DNA from: Eledone cirrhosa | Lineage: Eukaryota; Mollusca; Cephalopoda; Octopoda; Eledonidae | Length of the DNA stretch: 64,000 nucleotides | Assembly: GCA_964016885.1 (NCBI GenBank) | Contig: OZ024741.1 | Location: forward strand, 415,661,081-415,725,080 | Reading direction: 5' to 3' | In this document: positions 38,477 through 52,689 of the stretch, piece after piece | Layout: every line of letters begins with the position of its first letter | Numbering within the stretch: position 1 is the first letter of the stretch | The notes under the pieces: model-generated | Database searches by the model: none | Seen by the model: the letters and a program-made list of their open reading frames with translations, nothing else | What the model was told of the DNA's origin: nothing | Made by a program: the position numbers and the translations under genes

Positions 38477-41190
38477 CCTCTGTTATATTAACTGGGGTCT
38501 CTGTTATTTTAACTGGGGTATGTTATATTAACTGTGGCCTCTGTTATATTAACTGGGGCCTCTATTATATTAACTGGGGTCTCTGTTATATTAACTGGGG
38601 TCTCTGTTATATTAACTGGGGCCTCTGTTATATTAACTGAGGTCTCTGTTATATTAACTGGGGTCTCTGTTATATTAACTGGGGTCTCTGTTATATTAAC
38701 TGGGGTCTCTGTTATATTAACTGGAATCTCTGTTATATTAACTGGGGTCTCTGTTATATTAACTGGGGCCTCTGTTATATTAACTGGGGCCTCTGTTATA
38801 TTAACTGGGGCCTCTGTTATATTAACTGGGGTCTCTGTTATATTAACTGGTGCCTCTGTTATATTAACTGGGGTCTCTGTTATATTAACTGGGGTCTCTG
38901 TTATATTAACTGGGGTCTCTGTTATATTAACTGGGGTATGTTATATTAACTGTGGCCTCTGTTATATTAACTGGGGCCTCTATTATATTAACTGTGGTCT
39001 CTGTTATATTAACTGGGGTCTCTGTTATATTAACTGGGGCCTCTGTTATATTAACTGGGGTCTCTGTTATATTAACTGGGGTCTCTGTTATATTAACTGG
39101 GGTCTCTGTTATATTAACTGGGGTATGTTATATTAACTGGGGCCTCTGTTATATTAACTGGGGCCTCTATTATATTAACTGGGGTCTCTGTTATATTAAC
39201 TGGGGTCTCTGTTATATTAACTGGGGTCTCTGTTATATTAACTGGGGTCTCTGTTATATTAACTGGAGTCTCTGTTATATTAACAGGGGTATGTTATAGT
39301 AACTGGGGTCTCTGTTATATTAACTGGGGCCTCTGTTATATTAACTGGGGCCTCTGTTATATTAACTGGGGCCTCTGTTATATTAAATGGGGTCTCTGAT
39401 ATATTAACTGGGGTCTCTGTTATATTAACTGGGGCCTCTGTTATATTAACTGGGGCCTCTGTTATATTAACTGGGGCCTCTGTTATATTAAATGGGGTCT
39501 CTGTTATATCAACTGGCGCCTCTGTTATATTAACTGGTGCCTCTGTTATATTAACTGGGGCCTCTGTTATATTAACTGGGGTCTCTGTTATATTAACTAG
39601 GGTCTCTGTTATATTAAATGGGGTCTGTGTTATATTAACTGGGGTCTCTGTTATATTAACTGGTGCCTCTGTTATATTAACTGGGGTCTCTGTTATATTA
39701 ACTGGGGCCTCTGTTATATTAACTGGGGCCTCTGTTATATTAACTGGGGTCTCTGTTATATTAACTGGGGTCTCTGTTATATTAACTGGGGTATGTTATA
39801 TTAACTGGGGTCTCTGTAATATTAACTGGGGTCTCTATTATATTAACTGGGGTCTCTGTTATATTAACTGGGGCCTCTGTTATATTAACTGGGGTCTCTG
39901 TTATATTAACTAGGGTCTCTGTTATATTAAATAGGGTCTCTGTTATATTAACTGGGGTCTCTGTTATATTAACTGGTGCCTCTGTTATATTAACTGGGGT
40001 CTCTGTTATATTAACTGGGGCCTCTGTTATATTAACTGTGACCTCTGTTATATTAACTGGGGTCTCTGTTATATTAACTGGGGTCTCTGTTATATTAACT
40101 GGGGTATGTTATATTAACTGGGGTCTCTGTTATATTAACTGGGGCCTCTGTTATATTAACTGGGGCCTCTGTTATATTAACTGGGGCCTCTGTTATATTA
40201 AATGGGGTCTCTGATATATTAACTGGGGTCTCTGTTATATTAACTGGGGCCTCTGTTATATTAACTGGGGCCTCTGTTATATTAACTGGGGCCTCTGTTA
40301 TATTAAATGGGGTCTCTGTTATATTAACTGGCGCCTCTGTTATATTAACTGGGGCCTCTGTTATATTAACTGGGGCCTCTGTTATATTAACTGGGGTCTC
40401 TGTTATATTAACTAGGGTCTCTGTTATATTAAATGGGGTCTCTGTTATATTAACTGGGGCCTCTGTTATATTAACTGGGGTCTCTTATATATTAACTGGG
40501 GTCTCTGTTATATTAACTGGGGTATGTTATATTAACTGGGGTGTCTGTAATATTAACTGGGGTCTCTATTATATTAACTGGGGTCTCTGTTATATTAACT
40601 GGGGCCTCTGTTATATTAACTGGGGTCTCTGTTATATTAACTGGGGCCTCTGTTATATTAACTGGGGCCTCTGTTATATTAACTGGAGCCTCCGTTATAT
40701 TAACTGGGGTCTCTGTTATATTAACTGGGGTCTCTGTTATCTTAAATGGGGTTTCTGTTATATTAACTGGGGTCTCTGTTATATTAACTGGTGCCTCTGT
40801 TATATTAACTGGGGCCTCTGTTATATTAACTGGGGCCTCTGTTATATTAACTGGGGCCTCTGTTATATTAACTGGGGCCTCTGTTATATTAACTGGGGTC
40901 TCTGTTATATTAACTTGGGTCTCTGTTATATTAACTGGGGCCTCTGTTATATTAGCTGGGGCCTCTGTTATATTAACTGGGGTCTCTGTTACATTAAATG
41001 GGGTCTCTGTTATATTAAATGGGGCCTCTGTTATATTAACTGGGGCCTCTGTTATATTAACTGGGGTCTCTGTTATATTAACTGGGGTATGTTATATTAA
41101 CTGGGGCCTCTGTTATATTAACTGGGGCCTCTATTATAGTAACTGGGGTCTCTGTTATTTTAACTGGGGTCTCTGTTATATTAACTGGGG

Positions 41191-41316
41191 TCTCCTTCAT
41201 ATTAACTGGGGTCTCTGTTATATTAACAGGGGTCTCTGTTATATTAACTGGGGTCTCTGTTATATTAACTGGGGTCTCTATTATATTATATGGCGTCTAT
41301 GTTATTTTAACTGGGG
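41191..41316 (+). repeat. C-B module 10, TATATGG subtype
   Basis: C at 41,191 and B at 41,275, spacing 84 bp. A standard B follows at 41,527-41,568, 252 bp later (12 monomers). Confidence 0.88.
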
Positions 41317-44300
41317 CCTCTGTTATATTAACTGGGGTCTCTGTTATATTAACTGGGGTCTCTGTTATATTAACTGGGGCCTCTGTTATATTAACTGGGG
41401 CCTCTGTTATATTAACTGGGGCCTCTGTTATATTAACTGGGGTCTCTGTTATATTAACTGGTGCCTCTGTTATATTAACTGGGGTCTCTGTTATATTAAC
41501 TGGGGTCTCTGTTATATTAACTGGGGTCTCTATTATATTAAATGGCGTCTATGTTATTTTAACTGGGGCCTCTGTTATATTAACTGGGGTCTCTGTTATA
41601 TTAACTGGGGTATGTTATATTAACTGTGGCCTCTGTTATATTAACTGGGGCCTCTATTATATTAACTGTGGTCTCTGTTATATTAACTGGGGTCTCTGTT
41701 ATATTAACTGGGGCCTCTGTTATATTAACTGGGGTCTCTGTTATATTAACTGGGGTCTCTGTAATATTAACTGGGGTCTCTGTTATATTAACTGGGGTAT
41801 GTTATATTAACTGGGGTCTCTGTTATATTAACTGTGGCCTCTGTTATATTAACTGGGGCCTCTATTATATTAACTGGGGTCTCTGTTATATTAACTGGGG
41901 TCTCTGTTATATTAACTGGGGTCTCTGTTATATTAACTGGGGTCTCTGTTATATTAACTGGAGTCTCTGTTATATTAACTGGGGTATGTTATAGTAACTG
42001 GGGTCTCTGTTATATTAACTGGGGCCTCTGTTATATTAACTGGGGCCTCTGTTATATTAACTGGGGCCTCTGTTATATTAAATGGGGTCTCTGATATATT
42101 AACTGGGGTCTCTGTTATATTAACTGGGGCCTCTGTTATATTAACTGGGGCCTCTGTTATATTAACTGGGGCCTCTGTTATATTAAATGGGGTCTCTGTT
42201 ATATCAACTGGCGCCTCTGTTATATTAACTGGTGCCTCTGTTATATTAACTGGGGCCTCTGTTATATTAACTGGGGTCTCTGTTATATTAACTAGGGTCT
42301 CTGTTATATTAAATGGGGTCTGTGTTATATTAACTGGGGTCTCTGTTATATTAACTGGTGCCTCTGTTATATTAACTGGGGTCTCTGTTATATTAACTGG
42401 GGCCTCTGTTATATTAACTGGGGCCTCTGTTATATTAACTGGGGTCTCTGTTATATTAACTGGGGTCTCTGTTATATTAACTGGGGTATGTTATATTAAC
42501 TGGGGTCTCTGTAATATTAACTGGGGTCTTTATTATATTAACTGGGGTCTCTGTTATATTAACTGGGGCCTCTGTTATATTAACTGGGGTCTCTGTTATA
42601 TTAACTAGGGTCTCTGTTATATTAAATAGGGTCTCTGTTATATTAACTGGGGTCTCTGTTATATTAACTGGTGCCTCTGTTATATTAACTGGGGTCTCTG
42701 TTATATTAACTGGGGCCTCTGTTATATTAACTGTGACCTCTGTTATATTAACTGGGGTCTCTGTTATATTAACTGGGGTCTCTGTTATATTAACTGGGGT
42801 ATGTTATATTAACTGGGGTCTCTGTTATATTAACTGGGGCCTCTGTTATATTAACTGGGGCCTCTGTTATATTAACTGGGGCCTCTGTTATATTAAATGG
42901 GGTCTCTGATATATTAACTGGGGTCTCTGTTATATTAACTGGGGCCTCTGTTATATTAACTGGGGCCTCTGTTATATTAACTGGGGCCTCTGTTATATTA
43001 AATGGGGTCTCTGTTATATTAACTGGCGCCTCTGTTATATTAACTGGGGCCTCTGTTATATTAACTGGGGCCTCTGTTATATTAACTGGGGTCTCTGTTA
43101 TATTAACTAGGGTCTCTGTTATATTAAATGGGGTCTCTGTTATATTAACTGGGGCCTCTGTTATATTAACTGGGGTCTCTTATATATTAACTGGGGTCTC
43201 TGTTATATTAACTGGGGTATGTTATATTAACTGGGGTCTCTGTAATATTAACTGGGGTCTCTATTATATTAACTGGGGTCTCTGTTATATTAACTGGGGC
43301 CTCTGTTATATTAACTGGGTCCTCTGTTATATTAACTGGGGTCTCTGTTATATTAACTGGGGTCTCTGTTATATTAACTGGTGCCTCTGTTATATTAACT
43401 GGGGTCTCTGTTATATTAACTGGGGCCTCTGTTATATTAACTGGGGCCTCTGTTATAATAACTGGGGTCTCTCTTATATTAACTGGGGTCTCTGTTATAT
43501 TAACTGGGGTATGTTATATTAACTGGGGTGTCTGTAATATTAACTGGGGTCTCTATTATATTAACTGGGGTCTCTGTTATATTAACTGGGGCCTCTGTTA
43601 TATTAACTGGGGTCTCTGTTATATTAACTGGGGCCTCTGTTATATTAACTGGGGCCTCTGTTATATTAACTGGAGCCTCCGTTATATTAACTGGGGTCTC
43701 TGTTATATTAACTGGGGTCTCTGTTATCTTAAATGGGGTTTCTGTTATAATAACTGGGGTCTCTGTTATATTAACTGGTGCCTCTGTTATATTAACTGGG
43801 GCCTCTGTTATATTAACTGGGGCCTCTGTTATATTAACTGGGGCCTCTGTTATATTAACTGGGGCCTCTGTTATATTAACTGGGGTCTCTGTTATATTAA
43901 CTTGGGTCTCTGTTATATTAACTGGGGCCTCTGTTATATTAGCTGGGGCCTCTGTTATATTAACTGGGGTCTCTGTTACATTAAATGGGGTCTCTGTTAT
44001 ATTAAATGGGGCCTCTGTTATATTAACTGGGGCCTCTGTTATATTAACTGGGGTCTCTGTTATATTAACTGGGGTATGTTATATTAACTGGGGCCTCTGT
44101 TATATTAACTGGGGCCTCTATTATAGTAACTGGGGTCTCTGTTATTTTAACTGGGGTCTCTGTTATATTAACTGGGGTCTCCTTCATATTAACTGGGGTC
44201 TCTGTTATATTAACAGGGGTCTCTGTTATATTAACTGGGGTCTCTGTTATATTAACTGTGGCCTCTGTTATATTAACTGGGGCCTCTATTATATTAACTG

Positions 44301-46601
44301 GGGTCTCTGTTATATTAACTGGGGTCTCTGTTATATTAACTGGGGTCTCTGTTATATTAACTGGGGTCTCTGTTATATTAACTGGAGTCTCTGTTATATT
44401 AACTGGGGTATGTTATAGTAACTGGGGTCTCTGTTATATTAACTGGGGCCTCTGTTATATTAACTGGGGCCTCTGTTATATTAACTGGGGCCTCTGTTAT
44501 ATTAAATGGGGTCTCTGATATATTAACTGGGGTCTCTGTTATATTAACTGGGGCCTCTGTTATATTAACTGGGGCCTCTGTTATATTAACTGGGGCCTCT
44601 GTTATATTAAATGGGGTCTCTGTTATATCAACTGGCGCCTCTGTTATATTAACTGGTGCCTCTGTTATATTAACTGGGGCCTCTGTTATATTAACTGGGG
44701 TCTCTGTTATATTAACTAGGGTCTCTGTTATATTAAATGGGGTCTGTGTTATATTAACTGGGGTCTCTGTTATATTAACTGGTGCCTCTGTTATATTAAC
44801 TGGGGTCTCTGTTATATTAACTGGGGCCTCTGTTATATTAACTGGGGCCTCTGTTATATTAACTGGGGTCTCTGTTATATTAACTGGGGTCTCTGTTATA
44901 TTAACTGGGGTATGTTATATTAACTGGGGTCTCTGTAATATTAACTGGGGTCTTTATTATATTAACTGGGGTCTCTGTTATATTAACTGGGGCCTCTGTT
45001 ATATTAACTGGGGTCTCTGTTATATTAACTAGGGTCTCTGTTATATTAAATAGGGTCTCTGTTATATTAACTGGGGTCTCTGTTATATTAACTGGTGCCT
45101 CTGTTATATTAACTGGGGTCTCTGTTATATTAACTGGGGCCTCTGTTATATTAACTGTGACCTCTGTTATATTAACTGGGGTCTCTGTTATATTAACTGG
45201 GGTCTCTGTTATATTAACTGGGGTATGTTATATTAACTGGGGTCTCTGTTATATTAACTGGGGCCTCTGTTATATTAACTGGGGCCTCTGTTATATTAAC
45301 TGGGGCCTCTGTTATATTAAATGGGGTCTCTGATATATTAACTGGGGTCTCTGTTATATTAACTGGGGCCTCTGTTATATTAACTGGGGCCTCTGTTATA
45401 TTAACTGGGGCCTCTGTTATATTAAATGGGGTCTCTGTTATATTAACTGGCGCCTCTGTTATATTAACTGGGGCCTCTGTTATATTAACTGGGGCCTCTG
45501 TTATATTAACTGGGGTCTCTGTTATATTAACTAGGGTCTCTGTTATATTAAATGGGGTCTCTGTTATATTAACTGGGGCCTCTGTTATATTAACTGGGGT
45601 CTCTTATATATTAACTGGGGTCTCTGTTATATTAACTGGGGTATGTTATATTAACTGGGGTCTCTGTAATATTAACTGGGGTCTCTATTATATTAACTGG
45701 GGTCTCTGTTATATTAACTGGGGCCTCTGTTATATTAACTGGGTCCTCTGTTATATTAACTGGGGTCTCTGTTATATTAACTGGGGTCTCTGTTATATTA
45801 ACTGGTGCCTCTGTTATATTAACTGGGGTCTCTGTTATATTAACTGGGGCCTCTGTTATATTAACTGGGGCCTCTGTTATAATAACTGGGGTCTCTCTTA
45901 TATTAACTGGGGTCTCTGTTATATTAACTGGGGTATGTTATATTAACTGGGGTGTCTGTAATATTAACTGGGGTCTCTATTATATTAACTGGGGTCTCTG
46001 TTATATTAACTGGGGCCTCTGTTATATTAACTGGGGTCTCTGTTATATTAACTGGGGCCTCTGTTATATTAACTGGGGCCTCTGTTATATTAACTGGAGC
46101 CTCCGTTATATTAACTGGGGTCTCTGTTATATTAACTGGGGTCTCTGTTATCTTAAATGGGGTTTCTGTTATAATAACTGGGGTCTCTGTTATATTAACT
46201 GGTGCCTCTGTTATATTAACTGGGGCCTCTGTTATATTAACTGGGGCCTCTGTTATATTAACTGGGGCCTCTGTTATATTAACTGGGGCCTCTGTTATAT
46301 TAACTGGGGTCTCTGTTATATTAACTTGGGTCTCTGTTATATTAACTGGGGCCTCTGTTATATTAGCTGGGGCCTCTGTTATATTAACTGGGGTCTCTGT
46401 TACATTAAATGGGGTCTCTGTTATATTAAATGGGGCCTCTGTTATATTAACTGGGGCCTCTGTTATATTAACTGGGGTCTCTGTTATATTAACTGGGGTA
46501 TGTTATATTAACTGGGGCCTCTGTTATATTAACTGGGGCCTCTATTATAGTAACTGGGGTCTCTGTTATTTTAACTGGGGTCTCTGTTATATTAACTGGG
46601 G

Positions 46602-46727
46602 TCTCCTTCATATTAACTGGGGTCTCTGTTATATTAACAGGGGTCTCTGTTATATTAACTGGGGTCTCTGTTATATTAACTGGGGTCTCTATTATATTAT
46701 ATGGCGTCTATGTTATTTTAACTGGGG
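46602..46727 (+). repeat. C-B module 11, TATATGG subtype
   Basis: C at 46,602 and B at 46,686, spacing 84 bp. A standard B follows 252 bp later at 46,938-46,979, as in module 10. Confidence 0.88.
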
Positions 46728-49401
46728 CCTCTGTTATATTAACTGGGGTCTCTGTTATATTAACTGGGGTCTCTGTTATATTAACTGGGGCCTCTGTTAT
46801 ATTAACTGGGGCCTCTGTTATATTAACTGGGGCCTCTGTTATATTAACTGGAGTCTCTGTTATATTAACTGGTGCCTCTGTTATATTAACTGGGGTCTCT
46901 GTTATATTAACTGGGGTCTCTGTTATATTAACTGGGGTCTCTATTATATTAAATGGCGTCTATGTTATTTTAAGTGGGGCCTCTGTTATATTAACTGGGG
47001 TCTCTGTTATATTAACTGGGGTATGTTATATTAACTGTGGCCTCTGTTATATTAACTGTGGCCTCTATTATATTAACTGTGGTCTCTGTTATATTAACTG
47101 GGGTCTCTGTTATATTAACTGGGGCCTCTGTTATATTAACTGGGGTCTCTGTTATATTAACTGGGGTCTCTGTTATATTAACTGGGGTCTCTGTTATATT
47201 AACTGGGGTATGTTATATTAACTGGGGTCTCTGTTATATTAACTGTGGCCTCTGTTATATTAACTGGGGCCTCTATTATATTAACTGGGGTCTCTGTTAT
47301 ATTAACTGGGGTCTCTGTTATATTAACTGGGGTCTCTGTTATATTAACTGGGGTCTCTGTTATATTAACTGGAGTCTCTGTTATATTAACTGGGGTATGT
47401 TATAGTAACTGGGGTCTCTGTTATATTAACTGGGGCCTCTGTTATATTAACTGGGGCCTCTGTTATATTAACTGGGGCCTCTGTTATATTAAATGGGGTC
47501 TCTGATATATTAACTGGGGTCTCTGTTATATTAACTGGGGCCTCTGTTATATTAACTGGGGCCTCTGTTATATTAACTGGGGCCTCTGTTATATTAAATG
47601 GGGTCTCTGTTATATCAACTGGCGCCTCTGTTATATTAACTGGTGCCTCTGTTATATTAACTGGGGCCTCTGTTATATTAACTGGGGTCTCTGTTATATT
47701 AACTAGGGTCTCTGTTATATTAAATGGGGTCTGTGTTATATTAACTGGGGTCTCTGTTATATTAACTGGTGCCTCTGTTATATTAACTGGGGTCTCTGTT
47801 ATATTAACTGGGGCCTCTGTTATATTAACTGGGGCCTCTGTTATATTAACTGGGGTCTCTGTTATATTAACTGTGGTCTCTGTTATATTAACTGGGGTAT
47901 GTTATATTAACTGGGGTCTCTGTAATATTAACTGGGGTCTCTATTATATTAACTGGGGTCTCTGTTATATTAACTGGGGCCTCTGTTATATTAACTGGGG
48001 TCTCTGTTATATTAACTAGGGTCTCTGTTATATTAAATAGGGTCTCTGTTATATTAACTGGGGTCTCTGTTATATTAACTGGTGCCTCTGTTATATTAAC
48101 TGGGGTCTCTGTTATATTAACTGGGGCCTCTGTTATATTAACTCGGACCTCTGTTATATTAACTGGGGTCTCTGTTATATTAACTGGGGTCTCTGTTATA
48201 TTAACTGGGGTATGTTATATTAACTGGGGTCTCTGTTATATTAACTGGGGCCTCTGTTATATTAACTGGGGCCTCTGTTATATTAACTGGGGCCTCTGTT
48301 ATATTAAATGGGGTCTCTGATATATTAACTGGGGTCTCTGTTATATTAACTGGGGCCTCTGTTATATTAACTGGGGCCTCTGTTATATTAACTGGGGCCT
48401 CTGTTATATTAAATGGGGTCTCTGTTATATTAACTGGCGCCTCTGTTATATTAACTGGGGCCTCTGTTATATTAACTGGGGCCTCTGTTATATTAACTGG
48501 GGTCTCTGTTATATTAACTAGGGTCTCTGTTATATTAAATGGGGTCTCTGTTATATTAACTGGGGCCTCTGTTATATTAACTGGGGTCTCTTATATATTA
48601 ACTGGGGTCTCTGTTATATTAACTGGGGTATGTTATATTAACTGGGGTCTCTGTAATATTAACTGGGGTCTCTATTATATTAACTGGGGTCTCTGTTATA
48701 TTAACTGGGGCCTCTGTTATATTAACTGGGGCCTCTGTTATATTAACTGGGGTCTCTGTTATATTAACTGGGGTCTCTGTTATATTAACTGGTGCCTCTG
48801 TTATATTAACTGGGGTCTCTGTTATATTAACTGGGGCCTCTGTTATATTAACTGGGGCCTCTGTTATAATAACTGGGGTCTCTCTTATATTAACTGGGGT
48901 CTCTGTTATATTAACTGGGGTATGTTATATTAACTGGGGTGTCTGTAATATTAACTGGGGTCTCTATTATATTAACTGGGGTCTCTGTTATATTAACTGG
49001 GGCCTCTGTTATATTAACTGGGGTCTCTGTTATATTAACTGGGGCCTCTGTTATATTAACTGGGGCCTCTGTTATATTAACTGGAGCCTCCGTTATATTA
49101 ACTGGGGTCTCTGTTATATTAACTGGGGTCTCTGTTATCTTAAATGGGGTTTCTGTTATATTAACTGGGGTCTCTGTTATATTAACTGGTGCCTCTGTTA
49201 TATTAACTGGGGTCTCTGTTATATTAACTGGGGCCTCTGTTATATTAACTGGGGTCTCTATTATATTAACTGGGGTCTCTGTTATATTAACTGGGGTCTC
49301 TGTTACATTAAATGGGGTCTCTGTTATATTAACTGGGGCCTCTGTTATATTAACTGGGGTCTCTGTTATATTAACTGGGGCCTCTGTTATATTAACTGGG
49401 C

Positions 49402-49548
49402 TCTCTGTTTTATTTACTGGGGTCTCTGTTATATTAACTGAGGTCTCTGTTATGTTAACTGGGGTCTCTGTTATATTAACTGAGGTCTCTGTTATATTAA
49501 CTGGGGTCTCTATTATATTAACTGGGGTCTCTGTTATATTAACTGGGG
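49402..49548 (+). repeat. Cassette A, right-end subtype
   Basis: Begins TCTGTTTTATTTACTGG, has an ATGTTAACTGG monomer between the two ACTGAGG monomers, and ends with generic monomers. All five copies right of 49 kb share these changes, so they form a subfamily. Confidence 0.85.
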
Positions 49549-50853
49549 TCTCTGTTATATTAACTGGGGTATGTTATATTAACTGGGGTCTCTGTTATAT
49601 CAACTGGGTTCTCTGTTATATTAACTGGGGTATGTTATATTAACTGGGGTCTCTGTTATATTAACTGGGGTCTCTGTTATATTAACTGGGGTATGTTATA
49701 TTAACTGGGGTCTCTGTAATATTAACTGGGTCCTCTGTTATATTAACTGGGTCCTCTGTTATATTAAATGGGGTCTCTGTTATATTAGCTGGGGCCTCTG
49801 TTATATTAACTGGGGTCTCTGTTACATTAAATGGGGTCTCTGTATATTAACTTGGGCCTCTGTAATATTAACTGGGTTCTGTTATATTAACTGGGGTCTC
49901 TGTTATATTAACTGGGGTCTCTGTTATATTAACTGGGGTCTCTATTATATTAACTAGGGTCTCTGTTATATTAACTGGGGCATCTGTAATATTAACTGGG
50001 GTATGTTATATTAACTGGGGTCTCTGTTATATTAACTGAGGTCTCTGTTATATTAACTGGGGTCTCTGTTATATTAACTGGGGACTCTGTTATATTAACT
50101 GGGGTCTCGGTTATATTAACTGGGGCCTCTATTATATTAACTTAGGTCACTGTTATATTAACTGGGGTCTCTGTTATATTAACTGGGGTCTCTGTTATAT
50201 TAACTGGGGTCTTTGTTATATTAACTGGGGTCTCTGTTATATTAACTGGGGTATGTTATATTAACTGGGGTCTCTGTTATATTAACTTGGGTCTCTGTTA
50301 TGTTAACTGGGGTCTCTGTTATATTAACTGGGGCCTCTGTTAAATTAACTGGGGCTCTGTTATATTAACTGGGGCCTCTGTTATATTAAATGGGGTCTCT
50401 GTTATATTAACTGGCGCCTCTGTTATATTAACTGGGGCATCTGTTATATTAACTGGGGTATGTTATATTAACTGGGGTCTCTGTAATATTAATTGGGGGC
50501 TCTATTATATGAACTGGGGTCTCTGTTATATTAACTGGGATCTCTGTTAAATTAACTGGGGTATGTTATATTAACTGGGGTCGCGGTTATATTAACTGGG
50601 GCCTCTATTATATTGACTTAGGTCTCTGTTATATTAACTGGGGTCTCTGTTATATTAACTGTGGCCTCTGTTTTATTAACTAGGGCCTCTATTATATTAA
50701 CTGGGGTCTCTATTATATTAACTGGGATCTCTGTTATATTAACTGGGGTCTCTGTTACATTAAATGGTGTCTCTGTTATATTAACTGGGGCCTCTGTTAT
50801 ATTAACTGGGGTCTCTGTTATATTAACTGGGGCCTCTGTTATATTAACTGGGC

Positions 50854-51000
50854 TCTCTGTTTTATTTACTGGGGTCTCTGTTATATTAACTGAGGTCTCT
50901 GTTATGTTAACTGGGGTCTCTGTTATATTAACTGAGGTCTCTGTTATATTAACTGGGGTCTCTATTATATTAACTGGGGTCTCTGTTATATTAACTGGAG
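50854..51000 (+). repeat. Cassette A, right-end subtype
   Basis: Same subtype, 1,452 bp after the previous copy, with a private GGAGTCTCTG at its right edge. Confidence 0.85.
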
Positions 51001-52542
51001 TCTCTGTTATATTAACTGGGGTATGTTATATTAACTGGGGTCTCTGTTATATCAACTGGGTTCTCTGTTATATTAACTGGGGTATGTTATATTAACTGGG
51101 GTCTCTGTTATATTAACTGGGGTCTCTGTTATATTAACTGGTGCCTCTGTTATATTAACTGGGGTCTCTGTTATATTAACTGGGGCCTCTGTTATATTAA
51201 CTGGGGCCTCTGTTATATTAACTGGGGTCTCTGTTATATTAACTGGGGTCTCTGTTATATTAACTGGGGTATGTTATATTAACTGGGGTCTCTGTAATAT
51301 TAACTGGGGTCTCTATTATATTAACTGGGGTCTCTGTTATATTAACTGGGGCCTCTGTTATATTAACTGGGGTCTCTGTTATATTAACTAGGGTCTCTGT
51401 TATATTAAATAGGGTCTCTGTTATATTAACTGGGGTCTCTGTTACATTAACTGGTGCCTCTGTTATATTAACTGGGGTCTCTGTTATATTAACTGGGGCC
51501 TCTGTTATATTAACTGGGACCTCTGTTATATTAACTGGGGTCTCTGTTATATTAACTGGGGTCTCTGTTATATTAACTGGGGTATGTTATATTAACTGGG
51601 GTCTCTGTTATATTAACTGGGGCCTCTGTTATATTAACTGGGGCCTCTGTTATATTAACTGGGGCCTCTGTTATATTAAATGGGGTCTCTGATATATTAA
51701 CTGGGGTCTCTGTTATATTAACTGGGGCCTCTGTTATATTAACTGGGGCCTCTGTTATATTAACTGGGGCCTCTGTTATATTAAATGGGGTCTCTGTTAT
51801 ATTAACTGGCGCCTCTGTTATATTAACTGAGGCCTCTGTTATATTAACAGGGGCCTCTGTTATATTAACTGGGGTCTCTGTTATATTAACTAGGGTCTCT
51901 GTTATATTAAATGGGGTCTCTGTTATATTAACTGGGGCCTCTGTTATATTAACTGGGGTCTCTTATATATTAAATGGGGTCTCTGTTATATTAACTGGGG
52001 TATGTTATATTAACTGGGGTCTCTGTAATATTAACTGGGGTCTCTATTATATTAACTGGGGTCTCTGTTATATTAACTGGGGCCTCTGTTATATTAACTG
52101 GGGCCTCTGTTATATTAACTGGGGTCTCTGTTATATTAACTGGGGTCTCTGTTATATTAACTGGTGCCTCTGTTATATTAACTGGGGTCTCTGTTATATT
52201 AACTGGGGCCTCTGTTATATTAACTGGGGCCTCTGTTATAATAACTGGGGTCTCTCTTATATTAACTGGGGTCTCTGTTATATTAACTGGGGTATGTTAT
52301 ATTAACTGGGGTGTCTGTAATATTAACTGGGGTCTCTATTATATTAACTGGGGTCTCTGTTATATTAACTGGGGCCTCTGTTATATTAACTGGGGTCTCT
52401 ATTATATTAACTGGGGTCTCTGTTATATTAACTGGGGTCTCTGTTACATTAAATGGGGTCTCTGTTATATTAACTGGGGCCTCTGTTATATTAACTGGGG
52501 TCTCTGTTATATTAACTGGGGCCTCTGTTATATTAACTGGGC

Positions 52543-52689
52543 TCTCTGTTTTATTTACTGGGGTCTCTGTTATATTAACTGAGGTCTCTGTTATGTTAAC
52601 TGGGGTCTCTGTTATATTAACTGAGGTCTCTGTTATATTAACTGGGGTCTCTATTATATTAACTGGGGTCTCTGTTATATTAACTGGGG
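52543..52689 (+). repeat. Cassette A, right-end subtype
   Basis: Same subtype, 1,689 bp after the previous copy. It is the first of three locked to the higher-order period. Confidence 0.85.

Larger units (their letters stand above)
36000..39300 (+). repeat. B-rich domain with a 1,233-bp local duplication
   Basis: Cassette C-B modules at 37,118-37,243 and 38,351-38,476 are exactly 1,233 bp apart and share a private variant, TATTATATGG in place of TATTAAATGG. Upstream the offset becomes 1,254 bp because one copy has an extra CCTCTG monomer. The left part, with the CTCCGTTATATATACTGG marker at 36,512, resembles 17.5-18.3 kb and 20.0-20.8 kb. Confidence 0.85.
39300..49250 (+). repeat. Higher-order repeats of 2,695, 2,424 and 2,987 bp
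   Basis: The landmark ATGTTATAGTAAC occurs at 39,291, 41,986, 44,410 and 47,397, giving intervals of 2,695, 2,424 and 2,987 bp. Blocks at 40,541, 43,528, 45,952 and 48,939 have spacings of 2,987, 2,424 and 2,987 bp. Compared with the 2,987-bp unit, the 2,424-bp unit has lost 563 bp (27 monomers, two of them 19-mers) including two B copies. The 2,695-bp unit lacks 292 bp (14 monomers, one of them a 19-mer). Sequence between these events is nearly identical from copy to copy. Confidence 0.9.
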
